A stretch of DNA of 64,000 nucleotides from Deltaproteobacteria bacterium (lineage in GTDB: Bacteria; Desulfobacterota; Syntrophia; Syntrophales; Smithellaceae). The notes beneath the pieces are model-generated. The model searched no databases. It was not told the origin of the DNA and worked only from the letters and a program-made list of their open reading frames with translations. The position numbers and the translations under genes were made by a program. The stretch is from contig JAKLGV010000014.1 of NCBI GenBank assembly GCA_022710585.1, forward strand, positions 1 to 64,000, written 5' to 3'. This document shows, one piece after another, positions 1 to 7,882 of this stretch (the stretch's first letter is position 1; every line of letters starts with the position of its first letter).

Positions 1-67
1 AAAGACGCCAAGTATGGTTTACTTCGAGAAACTGGCGCAGAAACAGGCTGCGGCATGAACATCAACC

Positions 68-499
68 TTGAGCAGTTTTACACTTATAAATCCCTGTTCG
101 CTGTCCGAAGAACCCAGACCACCTCAAGGTGCATCGGAGAGAGCAATCCTTTTGCTAGTTGATACCTATGCAAAAGCCATTAACGATGAAAAGATGCATG
201 CATCATTTATTTCACGAACATCCAATAAATTCATTGCGAAAATATTTGACGAGTTCAAGGCATCTTGGAAAAGCTCCCGGAATAAACCTAAGGATTATGG
301 CTGGACTAACGATATTGAAATAAAGATTGAGCAGATATTTCAGTTTTGTCGTATTTGCCGAAATGAGGCAGGTCATCCGCACCTTCCGCCAAATCTTGAT
401 AAGGGTGTGCTTCTCGCAAATATGGGACAATTTGTAAAATATATCGAAGATATGTATGAGCTCATTGGTTACTACAAAGAAAATAAGGTGCAATTTTAA
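68..499 (+). CDS. Hypothetical protein, HEPN-like; 5' end uncertain
   Basis: The function is not recognised. The 143-residue product is largely helical. It has the motif RNEAGHPH near residue 98, which resembles the R-N-x-A-G-H signature of small HEPN-like hypothetical proteins; that link is inference. The only start available in this frame is TTG at 68, because TGA closes the frame at 56-58. Frame 1 is open from base 1 to 162 and overlaps the beginning, so the gene may originally have started upstream and been frameshifted, or a different gene may enter from the left edge. The residues from PPQGASER onward look like genuine protein, whereas the end of the frame-1 translation does not. It precedes the toxin-antitoxin operon on the same strand. 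Confidence 0.5.
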   Translation: MSSFTLINPCSLSEEPRPPQGASERAILLLVDTYAKAINDEKMHASFISRTSNKFIAKIFDEFKASWKSSRNKPKDYGWTNDIEIKIEQIFQFCRICRNEAGHPHLPPNLDKGVLLANMGQFVKYIEDMYELIGYYKENKVQF

Positions 500-577
500 A
501 ATAATGCAATATTATTGCTTCTAACGTTTAACCCTTTACGCCCACCCCCATCAGACAAATTTCAGATGTAAAAAAGA

Positions 578-606
578 TTGACATAAATAGTATCAATTGA
601 TACCAT
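578..606 (+). promoter_or_regulatory. Promoter and operator-like palindrome of the toxin-antitoxin operon
   Basis: TTGACA (578-583) is followed 17 bases later by TACCAT (601-606), a plausible sigma70 promoter ending 7 bases before the toxin ATG. A perfect 14-base palindrome, GTATCAATTGATAC (590-603), fills the spacer and the start of the -10 box. An HTH antitoxin bound here would block polymerase, which fits the autoregulation known for MqsA-type antitoxins. The operator role is inferred. Confidence 0.6.
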
Positions 607-613
607 ACACTCA

Positions 614-979
614 ATGCTACCTTCTCGTAAGACACTGACCGGAAAACTCTTGCTTGCTCAGAAAGCCAGCGAGAAAGGTAATATTATCCCCGTGGCGCCC
701 GATATCATTGTGGCGGATCTGATGGAACTTGGACGCAGTGTGGAGGAAATACCGCAAATCCTCTTCGAGCTTCTGAAAAATACAAGGCCTGATGATTATG
801 TGGGTACGCGTCCTCCGCAAAGGTCTTACGAAGCGGTTATTCCCGATTGTGAGTTGTTTGCCTTTAGAACAAAAAGTAAGACAATAGGGTGTACGGTTTA
901 TTATAAATTTACAATAAAAGACGATAAATTGTGGTTGGTATCCCTGCACAGGGATAGGCCAGAAAAAAGAGGAAAGTAA
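614..979 (+). CDS. MqsR-like toxin (putative mRNA interferase)
   Basis: This 121-residue protein sits directly upstream of an MqsA/Panacea antitoxin, with one base between them. Its C-terminal half (VYYKFTIKDDKLWLVSLHRD, about residues 95-114) resembles the closing beta strands of MqsR (VYLKITVIHDVLIVSFKEK), and the preceding helical part aligns loosely with the MqsR middle region. MqsR is a ribosome-independent mRNA endonuclease of the RelE/BrnT-like fold. Toxin-first order also matches mqsRA. It is longer than E. coli MqsR (98 residues) and similarity is weak, so a different toxin fold paired with the promiscuous Panacea domain remains possible. The start is ATG 614, immediately after the promoter/palindrome, so the leader is very short. 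Confidence 0.6.
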   Translation: MLPSRKTLTGKLLLAQKASEKGNIIPVAPDIIVADLMELGRSVEEIPQILFELLKNTRPDDYVGTRPPQRSYEAVIPDCELFAFRTKSKTIGCTVYYKFTIKDDKLWLVSLHRDRPEKRGK

Positions 980-980
980 T

Positions 981-1799
981 ATGGAAAAGAAAAAATTAAG
1001 CTGTCCAGCGGGACATGGGGAAATGAAACTAACCCATAAAAAGAAACACATGACATTTAAAGGCGTGGATATTGACTACCCCGTGAATTGTTTTGTTTGT
1101 CCAACTTGTGGTTTGGAAGCTTCAACATTAACCCAGGCCGCGGATATACAAAAAAGCATGGCCGACGCCTATCGGAAGAAAGTGGGATTGATGACCGGAA
1201 GTGAAATCACCGAAGGACGAAAAAGGAAAAATTTAAGCCAGGAAAAGTTGGCAAATTTGATGAAGATCGGCATTGCCAGCATTAAGCGCTGGGAAGCCGG
1301 TATCATTCAGAGCAAATCCATGAATAAAATGCTGGTTCAGGCATTGTCCGGGGAATCATGTGGTGATTCCTTGACCGGTAATAGATCATTATCCATTCCC
1401 CGAATCAAGCTGTCCTTGCGCCACCTTGAAAAATTTATGGATATGAAAATCCTCAAAGAAAATGACAGGATGTTGTATGCCGCGAAATACATGTGGTACA
1501 TTGACATGGAAACTTACAGAGAAACGGGGCAAAGTGTTACAGGGGCAACGTATGCCTCGCTGCCGATGGGGCCGCAGTTAAACAACTATAAGGACTTGGT
1601 GGCAGAAATCATTAAAGCTCCGGAAAAGCAGGCAGAGCCGCTAACTGAGGAAGAGAAATTAATCATTGAAAAAGTTGCCTGCGCGTTTCCTACTACGAGA
1701 CAAGTTTATGATGCATCACATCGTGAAGTCGTGTGGAAAGAGAAGTCTGCTGGACAATTTATTCCCTATTCCGATGCTTTTAGATTAACCGAATTATAA
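981..1799 (+). CDS. Antitoxin: YgiT-type zinc finger, HTH and Panacea (SocA/DUF4065) domains
   Basis: This 272-residue antitoxin has three modules. Residues about 1-60 form an MqsA/YgiT-like zinc finger with the pairs C8/H12 (CPAGH) and CPTC near 41. Residues about 70-130 are a Cro/CI-type HTH (ITEGRKRKNLSQEKLANLMK, then IKRWEAG). Residues about 145-272 match the Panacea domain, also called SocA-like or DUF4065, with the typical LYAAKYMWYID and YASLPMGPQ segments. Panacea is known as a promiscuous toxin-neutralising domain, and the HTH would bind the palindrome in front of the operon. The gene follows the toxin by one base, so the two are probably translated together. The last 23 codons recur as a damaged copy at 3371-3438. 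Confidence 0.85.
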   Translation: MEKKKLSCPAGHGEMKLTHKKKHMTFKGVDIDYPVNCFVCPTCGLEASTLTQAADIQKSMADAYRKKVGLMTGSEITEGRKRKNLSQEKLANLMKIGIASIKRWEAGIIQSKSMNKMLVQALSGESCGDSLTGNRSLSIPRIKLSLRHLEKFMDMKILKENDRMLYAAKYMWYIDMETYRETGQSVTGATYASLPMGPQLNNYKDLVAEIIKAPEKQAEPLTEEEKLIIEKVACAFPTTRQVYDASHREVVWKEKSAGQFIPYSDAFRLTEL

Positions 1800-1833
1800 A
1801 TATTCATCTGTCAATTCAGTACCAACATTTCTT

Positions 1834-1866
1834 GTTTAGTTAAGTTTTCTAATTTAACAACTAAAC
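1834..1866 (+). terminator. Inverted repeat after the toxin-antitoxin operon
   Basis: GTTTAGTT (1834-1841) pairs with AACTAAAC (1859-1866), with further TTAA/TTAA pairing inside. The hairpin is AT-rich and lacks a clear T run. It could be a weak terminator or a regulatory site of the next gene. Confidence 0.35.
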
Positions 1867-1957
1867 CTTGTCCGCGGTGCGAATCGTATGGATGTTTCGC
1901 GGGTTTAATGTTATGAGTCATCAGCTACGGAACATCACGGAGGAGGACAGTGTGCTC

Positions 1958-3133
1958 ATGAATTCCGTCTTTATATATTCTCCTCGTTTCAACGATTTCG
2001 ACATAAGCAAGGATCATCCTTTTAAACCGTATCGAACCAGGATGGTCTATGAACTCTGTTATCGCTATGGTCTGCTCGATCAGCCCGGTGTCAGGATAGT
2101 TGAACCCGATTTCGCCAACGAGGAAGATTTGCTTGGGTTCCACACCGCTGAATATGTTGACATGCTCAAGAGCGCCAACACAGGGCATCATGATTTTCAG
2201 ATGCTGCATTATGGACTGGGCTCGCGTGATAATCCGATCTTTAAGGGCGTGTATGATTATTCCCTGCTCACTGTTGGATCGACAATGCTGGGCGCAAAAC
2301 TCATCGCCTCGGGCGAGGCTGATATTGCCTTTAATATGTATGGAGGGCTCCATCATGGCAAGCCGGCTTATGCGGAAGGCTTCTGCTATGTGAATGACAT
2401 AGCGCTGGCTATCAACTACTTGCTGGGCAAGGGCTATGAACGAATCGTCTATGTAGATATCGATGCTCACCATGGCAACGGCGTACAGGATGCATTTTAT
2501 GATACAGACAAAGTGTTGTATTTTTCTTTCCATCAGAGCGGAGATACCATCTATCCCGGCACTGGCTTTGAAAATGAGATGGGCTCCGGTAAGGGCCTTG
2601 GTTACACGGTTAATGTTCCGCTACCGCAGTGTACGGATGATGACGCCTATGTGCGCGCCTTCATGAATGTTTATCCTCCCCTGGTGAATGCGTTTAAACC
2701 GCAGATCGTCGTGGCGCTGATCGGCCTGGATACACTCAATCGTGACCCGCTCACGAATCTGAGCTGCACCAACCTGGGATACAGCAAGGTGATGAAAACT
2801 ATCCGGGAAAGTTGTCCCAAACTATTGGCCCTGGGCGGAGGCGGATACAGCATTCCTGATGTTGTGCGCGGCTGGACCATAGCCTGGGCCGTGCTCAACG
2901 ATTTGACTCCCAAAGATCCTTATGAAGGGGTGATCAGCGGCGCCATGTACGGGCACGAGCGTCCGGGCGACACTTTGTATGATGAACCTTTCCATGTCTC
3001 TCCACAAATGAAGGATTCCGTCGACCGTTTCGTTGACAGCAAGGTTGACTTTGTCCGCAAGAACATCTTTCCGATTCATGGGGTGAAACCAGCAATCTGG
3101 GGAAACCATTCCAGTTTTTATCCAGCTTCCTAG
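1958..3133 (+). CDS. Histone deacetylase family protein (AcuC-like)
   Basis: This is a zinc-dependent deacetylase of the arginase/deacetylase superfamily. In bacteria such enzymes remove acetyl groups from lysines or small amines; AcuC acts on acetyl-CoA synthetase. The active site appears complete: tandem histidines in GGLHHGK (H132-H133), metal ligands in DIDAHHG (D169, H171) and GLDTL (D258), and the catalytic tyrosine in GGGGYS (Y297). ATG 1958 is chosen because family proteins begin with a similar IYSPRF segment and AGGAGG lies at 1941-1946; GTG 1952 is a close alternative. The C terminus runs into a transposase remnant on the opposite strand, so the last residues may not be original. 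The acyl-CoA-rich genome suggests a role in reversing protein acylation, which is inference. Confidence 0.88.
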   Translation: MNSVFIYSPRFNDFDISKDHPFKPYRTRMVYELCYRYGLLDQPGVRIVEPDFANEEDLLGFHTAEYVDMLKSANTGHHDFQMLHYGLGSRDNPIFKGVYDYSLLTVGSTMLGAKLIASGEADIAFNMYGGLHHGKPAYAEGFCYVNDIALAINYLLGKGYERIVYVDIDAHHGNGVQDAFYDTDKVLYFSFHQSGDTIYPGTGFENEMGSGKGLGYTVNVPLPQCTDDDAYVRAFMNVYPPLVNAFKPQIVVALIGLDTLNRDPLTNLSCTNLGYSKVMKTIRESCPKLLALGGGGYSIPDVVRGWTIAWAVLNDLTPKDPYEGVISGAMYGHERPGDTLYDEPFHVSPQMKDSVDRFVDSKVDFVRKNIFPIHGVKPAIWGNHSSFYPAS

Positions 3134-3370
3134 GCCTTCCACCTTTCTGAGGTGCTAAGATTCTGTCCAGCTTATTCTCTAATCGCTTAATAAAATTTAT
3201 ACTTCCCAAGGGTCTTCCCGTTTGCTCATGACGCCGCAATAAAGTTTCTTCCTCGCTTATACAACCATTGAAAAGAAACGATCTCCAATCATCAACGATT
3301 TTCAATAAGGATATGACGGTCACCAGTTCATCATCATTTACCGGCCATGTGTGCTCCGGCGCTGCAAATT
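3115..3370 (-). pseudogene. C-terminal remnant of a REP-associated tyrosine transposase (RAYT, Y1_Tnp)
   Basis: Read on the minus strand, the translation gives SAGAHMAGK, then after a one-base shift near 3335 DDELVTVISLL, and then LLRRHEQTGRPLGS and an APQKGGRPRK tail. This is the characteristic C-terminal region of RAYT proteins (HxRTGRPLG followed by a basic tail). The N-terminal HUH nuclease part is absent: the sequence switches abruptly at 3370/3371 to a piece of antitoxin gene. The remnant overlaps the stop codon of the deacetylase gene. RAYT enzymes are associated with REP palindromes, and REP-like elements occur in this window near 19.8, 22.7 and 24.5 kb. Confidence 0.75.
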
Positions 3371-3438
3371 GTGTGGAAAGAGAAGTCTCCGGGCAATTTA
3401 TTCCCTATGCTGATTGTTTTAGATTAACCGAATTGTAA
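3371..3438 (+). pseudogene. Duplicated 3' tail of the Panacea antitoxin gene
   Basis: This stretch matches the last 69 bases of the antitoxin gene (1731-1799) including its stop codon, with a handful of substitutions and one missing base that breaks the frame. No other part of the antitoxin is present. The intact tail and this copy flank the deacetylase gene and the transposase remnant as direct repeats about 1.6 kb apart. Confidence 0.85.
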
Positions 3439-3451
3439 GTCAAAAAATACT

Positions 3452-3850
3452 TTATGAGTCGGCAATAACTTTCACCATGAACTTTCTTGTGCGCGGTCCG
3501 TCGAATTCGCAGAAGAATATGGATTGCCACGTGCCCAGTACCAGGCGGCCGTTTTCGATGATGACCAGTTCCGACGCGCCGACCAGCGACGATTTGACAT
3601 GCGCTGCGGAATTCCCTTCCGCATGGCGGTAATGAGCGGACAGGGGCACGGCTTTATCCAGCGCCGCCAGGATGTCCCGGGGCACGTCCGGATCGGCGTT
3701 TTCATTAATCGTGATGGCCGCGGTTGTATGCGGCGTGTAAACAAGACAGAGGCCTGATGTGACGCCCTCCTCCCGAATCGCGTTCTGAACGGCAGCCGTA
3801 ATATCCAGCATCTCAAAACGGGAGCGGGTTTCCAAAGATATGGTTTTCAT
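3452..3850 (-). CDS. yjbQ: YjbQ/UPF0047 family protein
   Basis: This is a small trimeric YjbQ-fold protein of 132 residues. The family hallmark [20 protein letters not shown] is present in the middle, and a late [10 protein letters not shown] segment and a C-terminal [12 protein letters not shown] complete the pattern. E. coli YjbQ can replace thiamine-phosphate synthase in vivo, but the physiological role of the family is unsettled. ATG 3850 is chosen over the upstream GTG 3880 because AAAGGGGAAA lies about 10 bases before it and the extra residues are not family-like. The gene is isolated: its stop is 13 bases from the antitoxin remnant and the next gene runs divergently. Confidence 0.88.
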   Translation of the reverse strand: MKTISLETRSRFEMLDITAAVQNAIREEGVTSGLCLVYTPHTTAAITINENADPDVPRDILAALDKAVPLSAHYRHAEGNSAAHVKSSLVGASELVIIENGRLVLGTWQSIFFCEFDGPRTRKFMVKVIADS

Positions 3851-4002
3851 TTTTTCTCGTTTCCCCTTTGTTTCGTTCACTCACGAAATAGACGCCAAAC
3901 CGGTTTTTGTCAATGTCCATAAAACAATTAATTTATTTTTTCAGAAATCTTTGCTATAAACTTCAAAAATTCAAAACAAAATTTCTTCTCAAAAGAGGAC
4001 TT

Positions 4003-4530
4003 ATGCGAAAATTCATCACTTTTCTTTTCATCGCTTCCATTTTGATTTGCGCCTGTTCAGACGGCAATAAAACGGCGGCCGAATGGCTGAAGATGGAACA
4101 GGCCCTGTGGGACGGGAGGCAATACACAGATCCCGAAAAGGCTCTTGAATACCTGGATAAAGCCCTGAAAATCGAGCCCAATAATCCTGAAACATACAAC
4201 AAAAAAGGAACGGCTTACTACAACATGGGACAATACGAACGCACCATCGAGATGACAACCGAGTCCATCCGCTTGATGCCTAACTATTATCTGGCCTATA
4301 ACAACCGGGGGAACGCTTACGCCAATCTGCGCCAGTTCCCTAATGCCATTGAGAACTATAATCGCGTCATTCAACTGAAACCGAATTTCGCGGACGCCTA
4401 CAACAGCCGGGGCACGGTTTATCTGCTCCAGGGCAATCAGCAACTCGGTTGCCTCGACGTTCAAAAAGCCTGTTCATTAGGTATGTGCAATACGATGCAG
4501 GAAGCCAAAATCAAGGGCTACTGCAAGTAG
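4003..4530 (+). CDS. TPR-repeat lipoprotein
   Basis: This is a secreted, probably lipid-anchored protein of 175 residues. The N terminus MRKFITFLFIASILICAC is a lipoprotein signal with the lipobox ICAC, giving Cys18 as the anchor. Residues about 45-150 contain three tetratricopeptide repeats (for example ALEYLDKALKIEPNNPETYN, AYYNMGQYERTIEMTTESI, AYANLRQFPNAIENYNRVIQ), which mediate protein-protein contacts. A C-terminal Cys-rich stretch (CLDVQKACSLGMCN) is common in delta- and epsilonproteobacterial TPR lipoproteins. AAAAGAGGAC at 3991-4000 supports ATG 4003 over the longer frame. The partner is unknown. Confidence 0.82.
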   Translation: MRKFITFLFIASILICACSDGNKTAAEWLKMEQALWDGRQYTDPEKALEYLDKALKIEPNNPETYNKKGTAYYNMGQYERTIEMTTESIRLMPNYYLAYNNRGNAYANLRQFPNAIENYNRVIQLKPNFADAYNSRGTVYLLQGNQQLGCLDVQKACSLGMCNTMQEAKIKGYCK

Positions 4531-4583
4531 CCGGTTGTCCCACTGACAAACATCATCCGGATTGACCTTCGGGGAGGTAAGCA

Positions 4584-4880
4584 ATGGAAGTAAATTTAAC
4601 CAACCAGGAAATTATCAAATTGGCTTATATGACCAAGGAACTTATCGGATATGCATGGGACAACAAACTTTCCAATGCCCAGTGCAATTGTTACGTGGAA
4701 TGTTTTTACACCATTCAAGATATTCTGAATGATATGGATCAGAAAGTCTTAATGAAACACGACGCGCTGAGCCGTTTCTTCGCCAGAGAAAAAAGGCTGA
4801 TTAACGTCAATGATCAACTGCAATGGGAAAAAAATGAACATCTGAAAGAAGCCTATATGCAGCGCAGATTAAAAAAATGA
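4584..4880 (+). CDS. Small hypothetical protein
   Basis: This is a soluble, acidic-to-neutral 98-residue protein with no signal peptide or membrane segment, and I do not recognise it. It is helical, with two cysteines in NAQCNCYVECF (residues about 34-44) and a charged, lysine-rich C terminus. GGGGAGG seven bases before ATG 4584 is a strong ribosome binding site, which supports a real gene. It follows the TPR lipoprotein by 53 bases and is followed by a hairpin terminator. Confidence 0.65.
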   Translation: MEVNLTNQEIIKLAYMTKELIGYAWDNKLSNAQCNCYVECFYTIQDILNDMDQKVLMKHDALSRFFAREKRLINVNDQLQWEKNEHLKEAYMQRRLKK

Positions 4881-4955
4881 CGCGCTAAAATCCGCATTGA
4901 CGGCGGGAATTCTTCAGCGGTCATTGTTCATCTTTTATTTCTTCAAATCGCATCG

Positions 4956-4979
4956 GTCGTTTTGATTCCTTAAAACGAC
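4956..4979 (+). terminator. Hairpin terminator
   Basis: GTCGTTTT (4956-4963) pairs with AAAACGAC (4972-4979) around an eight-base loop and is followed by TTTCATT. It ends the transcript of the 4003-4880 genes before the next promoter. Confidence 0.6.
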
Positions 4980-5020
4980 TTTCATTATACTAAGACCCTT
5001 CACATCTATTCACAAACGAT

Positions 5021-5049
5021 TTGTCAAACTGTTCAACTTTCGATATATT
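5021..5049 (+). promoter_or_regulatory. Sigma70 promoter for the permease pair
   Basis: TTGTCA (5021-5026) and TATATT (5044-5049) are separated by 17 bases. The TTG start of the permease lies 37 bases downstream, with AGAGGTG as ribosome binding site. Confidence 0.65.
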
Positions 5050-5086
5050 GCCTCGTCATAAAAAAATCTTTTTTTAGAGGTGAGCT

Positions 5087-6631
5087 TTGGACAGCAACGC
5101 TGAAAAAACGGCAGGTTCACACCGGTTCTGGGGAGAGACCACCGCGTTTCTCGCCCTTTTTCTCGACAACGTCGGAACGCTGATCTTTTTCAGCGCCATC
5201 CTCGTCTTCACGTTCAACTATCCCGCCGAGATCATTCTGACGCGCATGATTCCCGGCACGGCCATGGGAATTTGCATAGGAGATCTCATTTACACGTGGC
5301 TCGCCATCCGCCTGCGAAAAAAAACCGGGCGAAAAGATGTCACCGCCATGCCTCTGGGCATTGACACACCTTCCACCATCGGCATTGCCTACGCGGTGAT
5401 GGGCCCCGCTTATGTCGCCACACACGACGCTCAACTGACCTGGCACATCGGCATGGCCACGCTTTTTATGATCGGCGCCGTCAAGGTCGTCACGTCTTTT
5501 TTGGGCGGATGGGTTCAACGCATCATTCCCACCGCGGGACTTCTGGGGCCGCTGGCCGGAATCGGGCTTTTACTGCTGGGATTTTTGCCGCTCATTGAGC
5601 TGTTCAATGAAGCTGTTGTCGGCATGGTGGCTCTGGGACTGATTTTTACAGCGCTGATGAGCAAAATGCAGTTGCCGGGACGTCTGCCCGGTGTCCTGAT
5701 GGCGGTTATCCTCGGCACGGGCATTCATTTCATTCTGGGCTTCGGCGGTTATCTGCCGGAGTTCACGGCCCCCTCGCTGGATATGAAGTTCTCGCTGCCG
5801 GTGTTCGCGTTTGATTTTCTCAGGAATCTGCCGCAGAGCGTTCAGTATCTGACCATCGCCATTCCTTTCGGTATCCTGACGATTATCGGCGGCATCAACA
5901 ATACGGAAAGCGCCCGCCTCGCCGGCGATGATTACCGCACGCGGGACATTCTGCTGACGGAAGCCTTTTCCTCACTGATCGCAGCTTTTTTCGGCGGCGT
6001 CGCCCAGACAACGCCTTATATCGGCCATCCGGCCTACAAAAAGATGGGGGCGACGTGGTGGTACACCCTGCTGACCGGAACGCTCATCGGCGTCTGCTCC
6101 ATCGTCGGTCTGCTTTCTCTGTTTGTCAGTTTGATTCCGCGGGCGGTCATCGCGCCGATTTTCATTTTCATCGGTTTTGAAATCATGCGGCAGGCGTACA
6201 AAGATTCACCGCCCGCCCATTCGCCGGCGGTCAGTTTAAGCATGCTGCCGGTTATTGCCAGTCTGGTGCTGATCATCCTCGGACAGTTTATGAGCGCGAT
6301 GGCCGCCACACCCGACAAGCTTCCCATCCGGCTGCAAACCATGCACCAGACCCTGACTATGCTCAGCAACGGATTTATTATTACCGGCCTGCTCTGGGGC
6401 AGTATACTGGCCTTTCTGATTGACCACAGGGCCCGGCTGGCCGCCCTGTGCGCCGCCGTCTGCGCTGTGTTTACGCTGTTCGGCATTATTCATTCGGTGC
6501 TGCCCACCGGCGAACTTTATCTGCCCTGGAAGATTGCCGGCCATGCCCCCACTATGGTCGCTGTGGGATACTTTGCGCTGAGCGGCATTCTGTTGTCGTT
6601 AGCCAAACCGAAAGATGAAACGGCACGATAA
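5087..6631 (+). CDS. NCS2-type (xanthine/uracil/AzgA-like) permease
   Basis: This is an inner-membrane transporter of 514 residues with about 12-14 hydrophobic segments, the usual NCS2 arrangement. Recognisable are the early LDNVGTLIFFSAILVF segment, DVTAMPLGIDTPS, and the late IGGINNTESARLAGDDY region, which in AzgA-like NCS2 members lies near the substrate site. It probably imports a nucleobase or related solute; the substrate cannot be read from sequence. The start is TTG 5087: AGAGGTG lies just upstream and no earlier or better start fits. A 14-base gap to the MFS gene suggests a two-gene operon. Confidence 0.8.
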   Translation: MDSNAEKTAGSHRFWGETTAFLALFLDNVGTLIFFSAILVFTFNYPAEIILTRMIPGTAMGICIGDLIYTWLAIRLRKKTGRKDVTAMPLGIDTPSTIGIAYAVMGPAYVATHDAQLTWHIGMATLFMIGAVKVVTSFLGGWVQRIIPTAGLLGPLAGIGLLLLGFLPLIELFNEAVVGMVALGLIFTALMSKMQLPGRLPGVLMAVILGTGIHFILGFGGYLPEFTAPSLDMKFSLPVFAFDFLRNLPQSVQYLTIAIPFGILTIIGGINNTESARLAGDDYRTRDILLTEAFSSLIAAFFGGVAQTTPYIGHPAYKKMGATWWYTLLTGTLIGVCSIVGLLSLFVSLIPRAVIAPIFIFIGFEIMRQAYKDSPPAHSPAVSLSMLPVIASLVLIILGQFMSAMAATPDKLPIRLQTMHQTLTMLSNGFIITGLLWGSILAFLIDHRARLAALCAAVCAVFTLFGIIHSVLPTGELYLPWKIAGHAPTMVAVGYFALSGILLSLAKPKDETAR

Positions 6632-6645
6632 AATCAGGAGAGGAA

Positions 6646-7866
6646 ATGAAAACAGGCGGCAAAACGGCACTCCTTTTTGCGCTCTATCTTTCGCAGGGAC
6701 TGTCTTTCGGCTTTCAGGCCACGGCTCTCCCGGTACTCCTGAGAGAGAAGGGCTTTTCACTGACCACGATCGGTTTTGCCGGAGCACTGGCCCTTCCCTG
6801 GTTTCTCAAACCCCTCTGGTCCCCTCTTGTTGATCGCTACTGGTCGGCGCGTATCGGAAGACGCCGTTCCTGGATTATCCCTCTGCAGGCGCTGATGGTT
6901 TTCACTATGCTTGCTTCCGTTCCGGTGGCTGCTTCCGGTGCGATGGCGCCGCTTCTGGCGTGCATTTTTCTGATGAATCTCTGCGCCGCCACGCAGGACA
7001 TCGCGGTGGACGGGCTGGCCGTGGACATTCTGGGACAAAAAGAACTGGGCCCGGGCAATGCCGCGCAGGTTGCCGGATATAAAATGGGCATGGTTCTCGG
7101 CGGCGGCATTCTGGTCTGGCTGAGCGCAAGCACCGGCTGGTCAGGGCTTTTCCTGATGATGGCGGTTGTCGCCGTTTGTCCGCTGGTGCTGATTCTGCTG
7201 CACCGCGAAGTCGAGCCGGGCGAACCGGCCGGTGACGGCCATCCGAAATCAGCGGATTTCATCAAGGCCTTTCTCGCCGCCTGGCGCACCCCCGGCGCGG
7301 GTTTTTTTCTGCTTTTTATTGCCACCTACAAGATGGGCGAGTCGATGATCGATCCGATGTTCAAGCCTTTTCTGGTGGACAACGGATTCACCGCTCACCA
7401 GATCGGATTGTGGGTCGGCACCTGGGGAATGGTCGCCTCGCTCATCGGATCGGTCGCGGGCGGCTGGCTGGCGTCACGCCTGCCGATTGTTCAGGCGCTC
7501 TTCATTGCCGCCGCCATGAGGCTGATTCCGCTGATTGGCGAACTCTGGCTCTCCACCATAGCTCCCACCGCGACGCAGGTGATCGGTGTCACCATTGCCG
7601 AACATTTTTTCGGCGGCATCCTGACCACAGCGCTTTTCGCCTTCATGATGTCCCGCGTGGATAAAAAAATCGGCGCCACACACTACACCGTCCTGGCGGC
7701 TCTTGAGGTATTCGGTAAATCACCCGGCAGTTGGGCATCGGGATATATCGCGCAAAGCATCGGCTATACCGGTCTCTTTTCCATCGGCGTAACGCTTTCG
7801 GTTCTGGTTCTGCTGCTCTATTTCCCGCTGCGCAAAGGCCAGGGGGAGGCGCATCCAATCCGATAG
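6646..7866 (+). CDS. AmpG-like MFS permease (PAT family)
   Basis: This major facilitator of 406 residues has about 12 membrane segments. The motifs [15 protein letters not shown] (about residues 105-119) and the preceding [12 protein letters not shown] (about 58-69) are characteristic of the AmpG/acetyl-CoA-transporter (PAT) group. AmpG imports anhydromuropeptides during peptidoglycan recycling, but PAT members carry varied cargo, so the substrate is left open. GGAGAGGAA precedes ATG 6646. It is encoded 14 bases after the NCS2 permease and faces a PBP1B gene across 16 bases, a neighbourhood that fits cell-wall recycling without proving it. Confidence 0.8.
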   Translation: MKTGGKTALLFALYLSQGLSFGFQATALPVLLREKGFSLTTIGFAGALALPWFLKPLWSPLVDRYWSARIGRRRSWIIPLQALMVFTMLASVPVAASGAMAPLLACIFLMNLCAATQDIAVDGLAVDILGQKELGPGNAAQVAGYKMGMVLGGGILVWLSASTGWSGLFLMMAVVAVCPLVLILLHREVEPGEPAGDGHPKSADFIKAFLAAWRTPGAGFFLLFIATYKMGESMIDPMFKPFLVDNGFTAHQIGLWVGTWGMVASLIGSVAGGWLASRLPIVQALFIAAAMRLIPLIGELWLSTIAPTATQVIGVTIAEHFFGGILTTALFAFMMSRVDKKIGATHYTVLAALEVFGKSPGSWASGYIAQSIGYTGLFSIGVTLSVLVLLLYFPLRKGQGEAHPIR

Positions 7867-7882
7867 CTTCTCCGATCACAGC

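Noticed and set aside
1-162. Left-edge open frame (frame 1) as a partial gene
   Set aside because: Its C-terminal translation looks random and overlaps a more protein-like frame. Without upstream sequence it cannot be supported; a frameshift is noted in the first gene instead.
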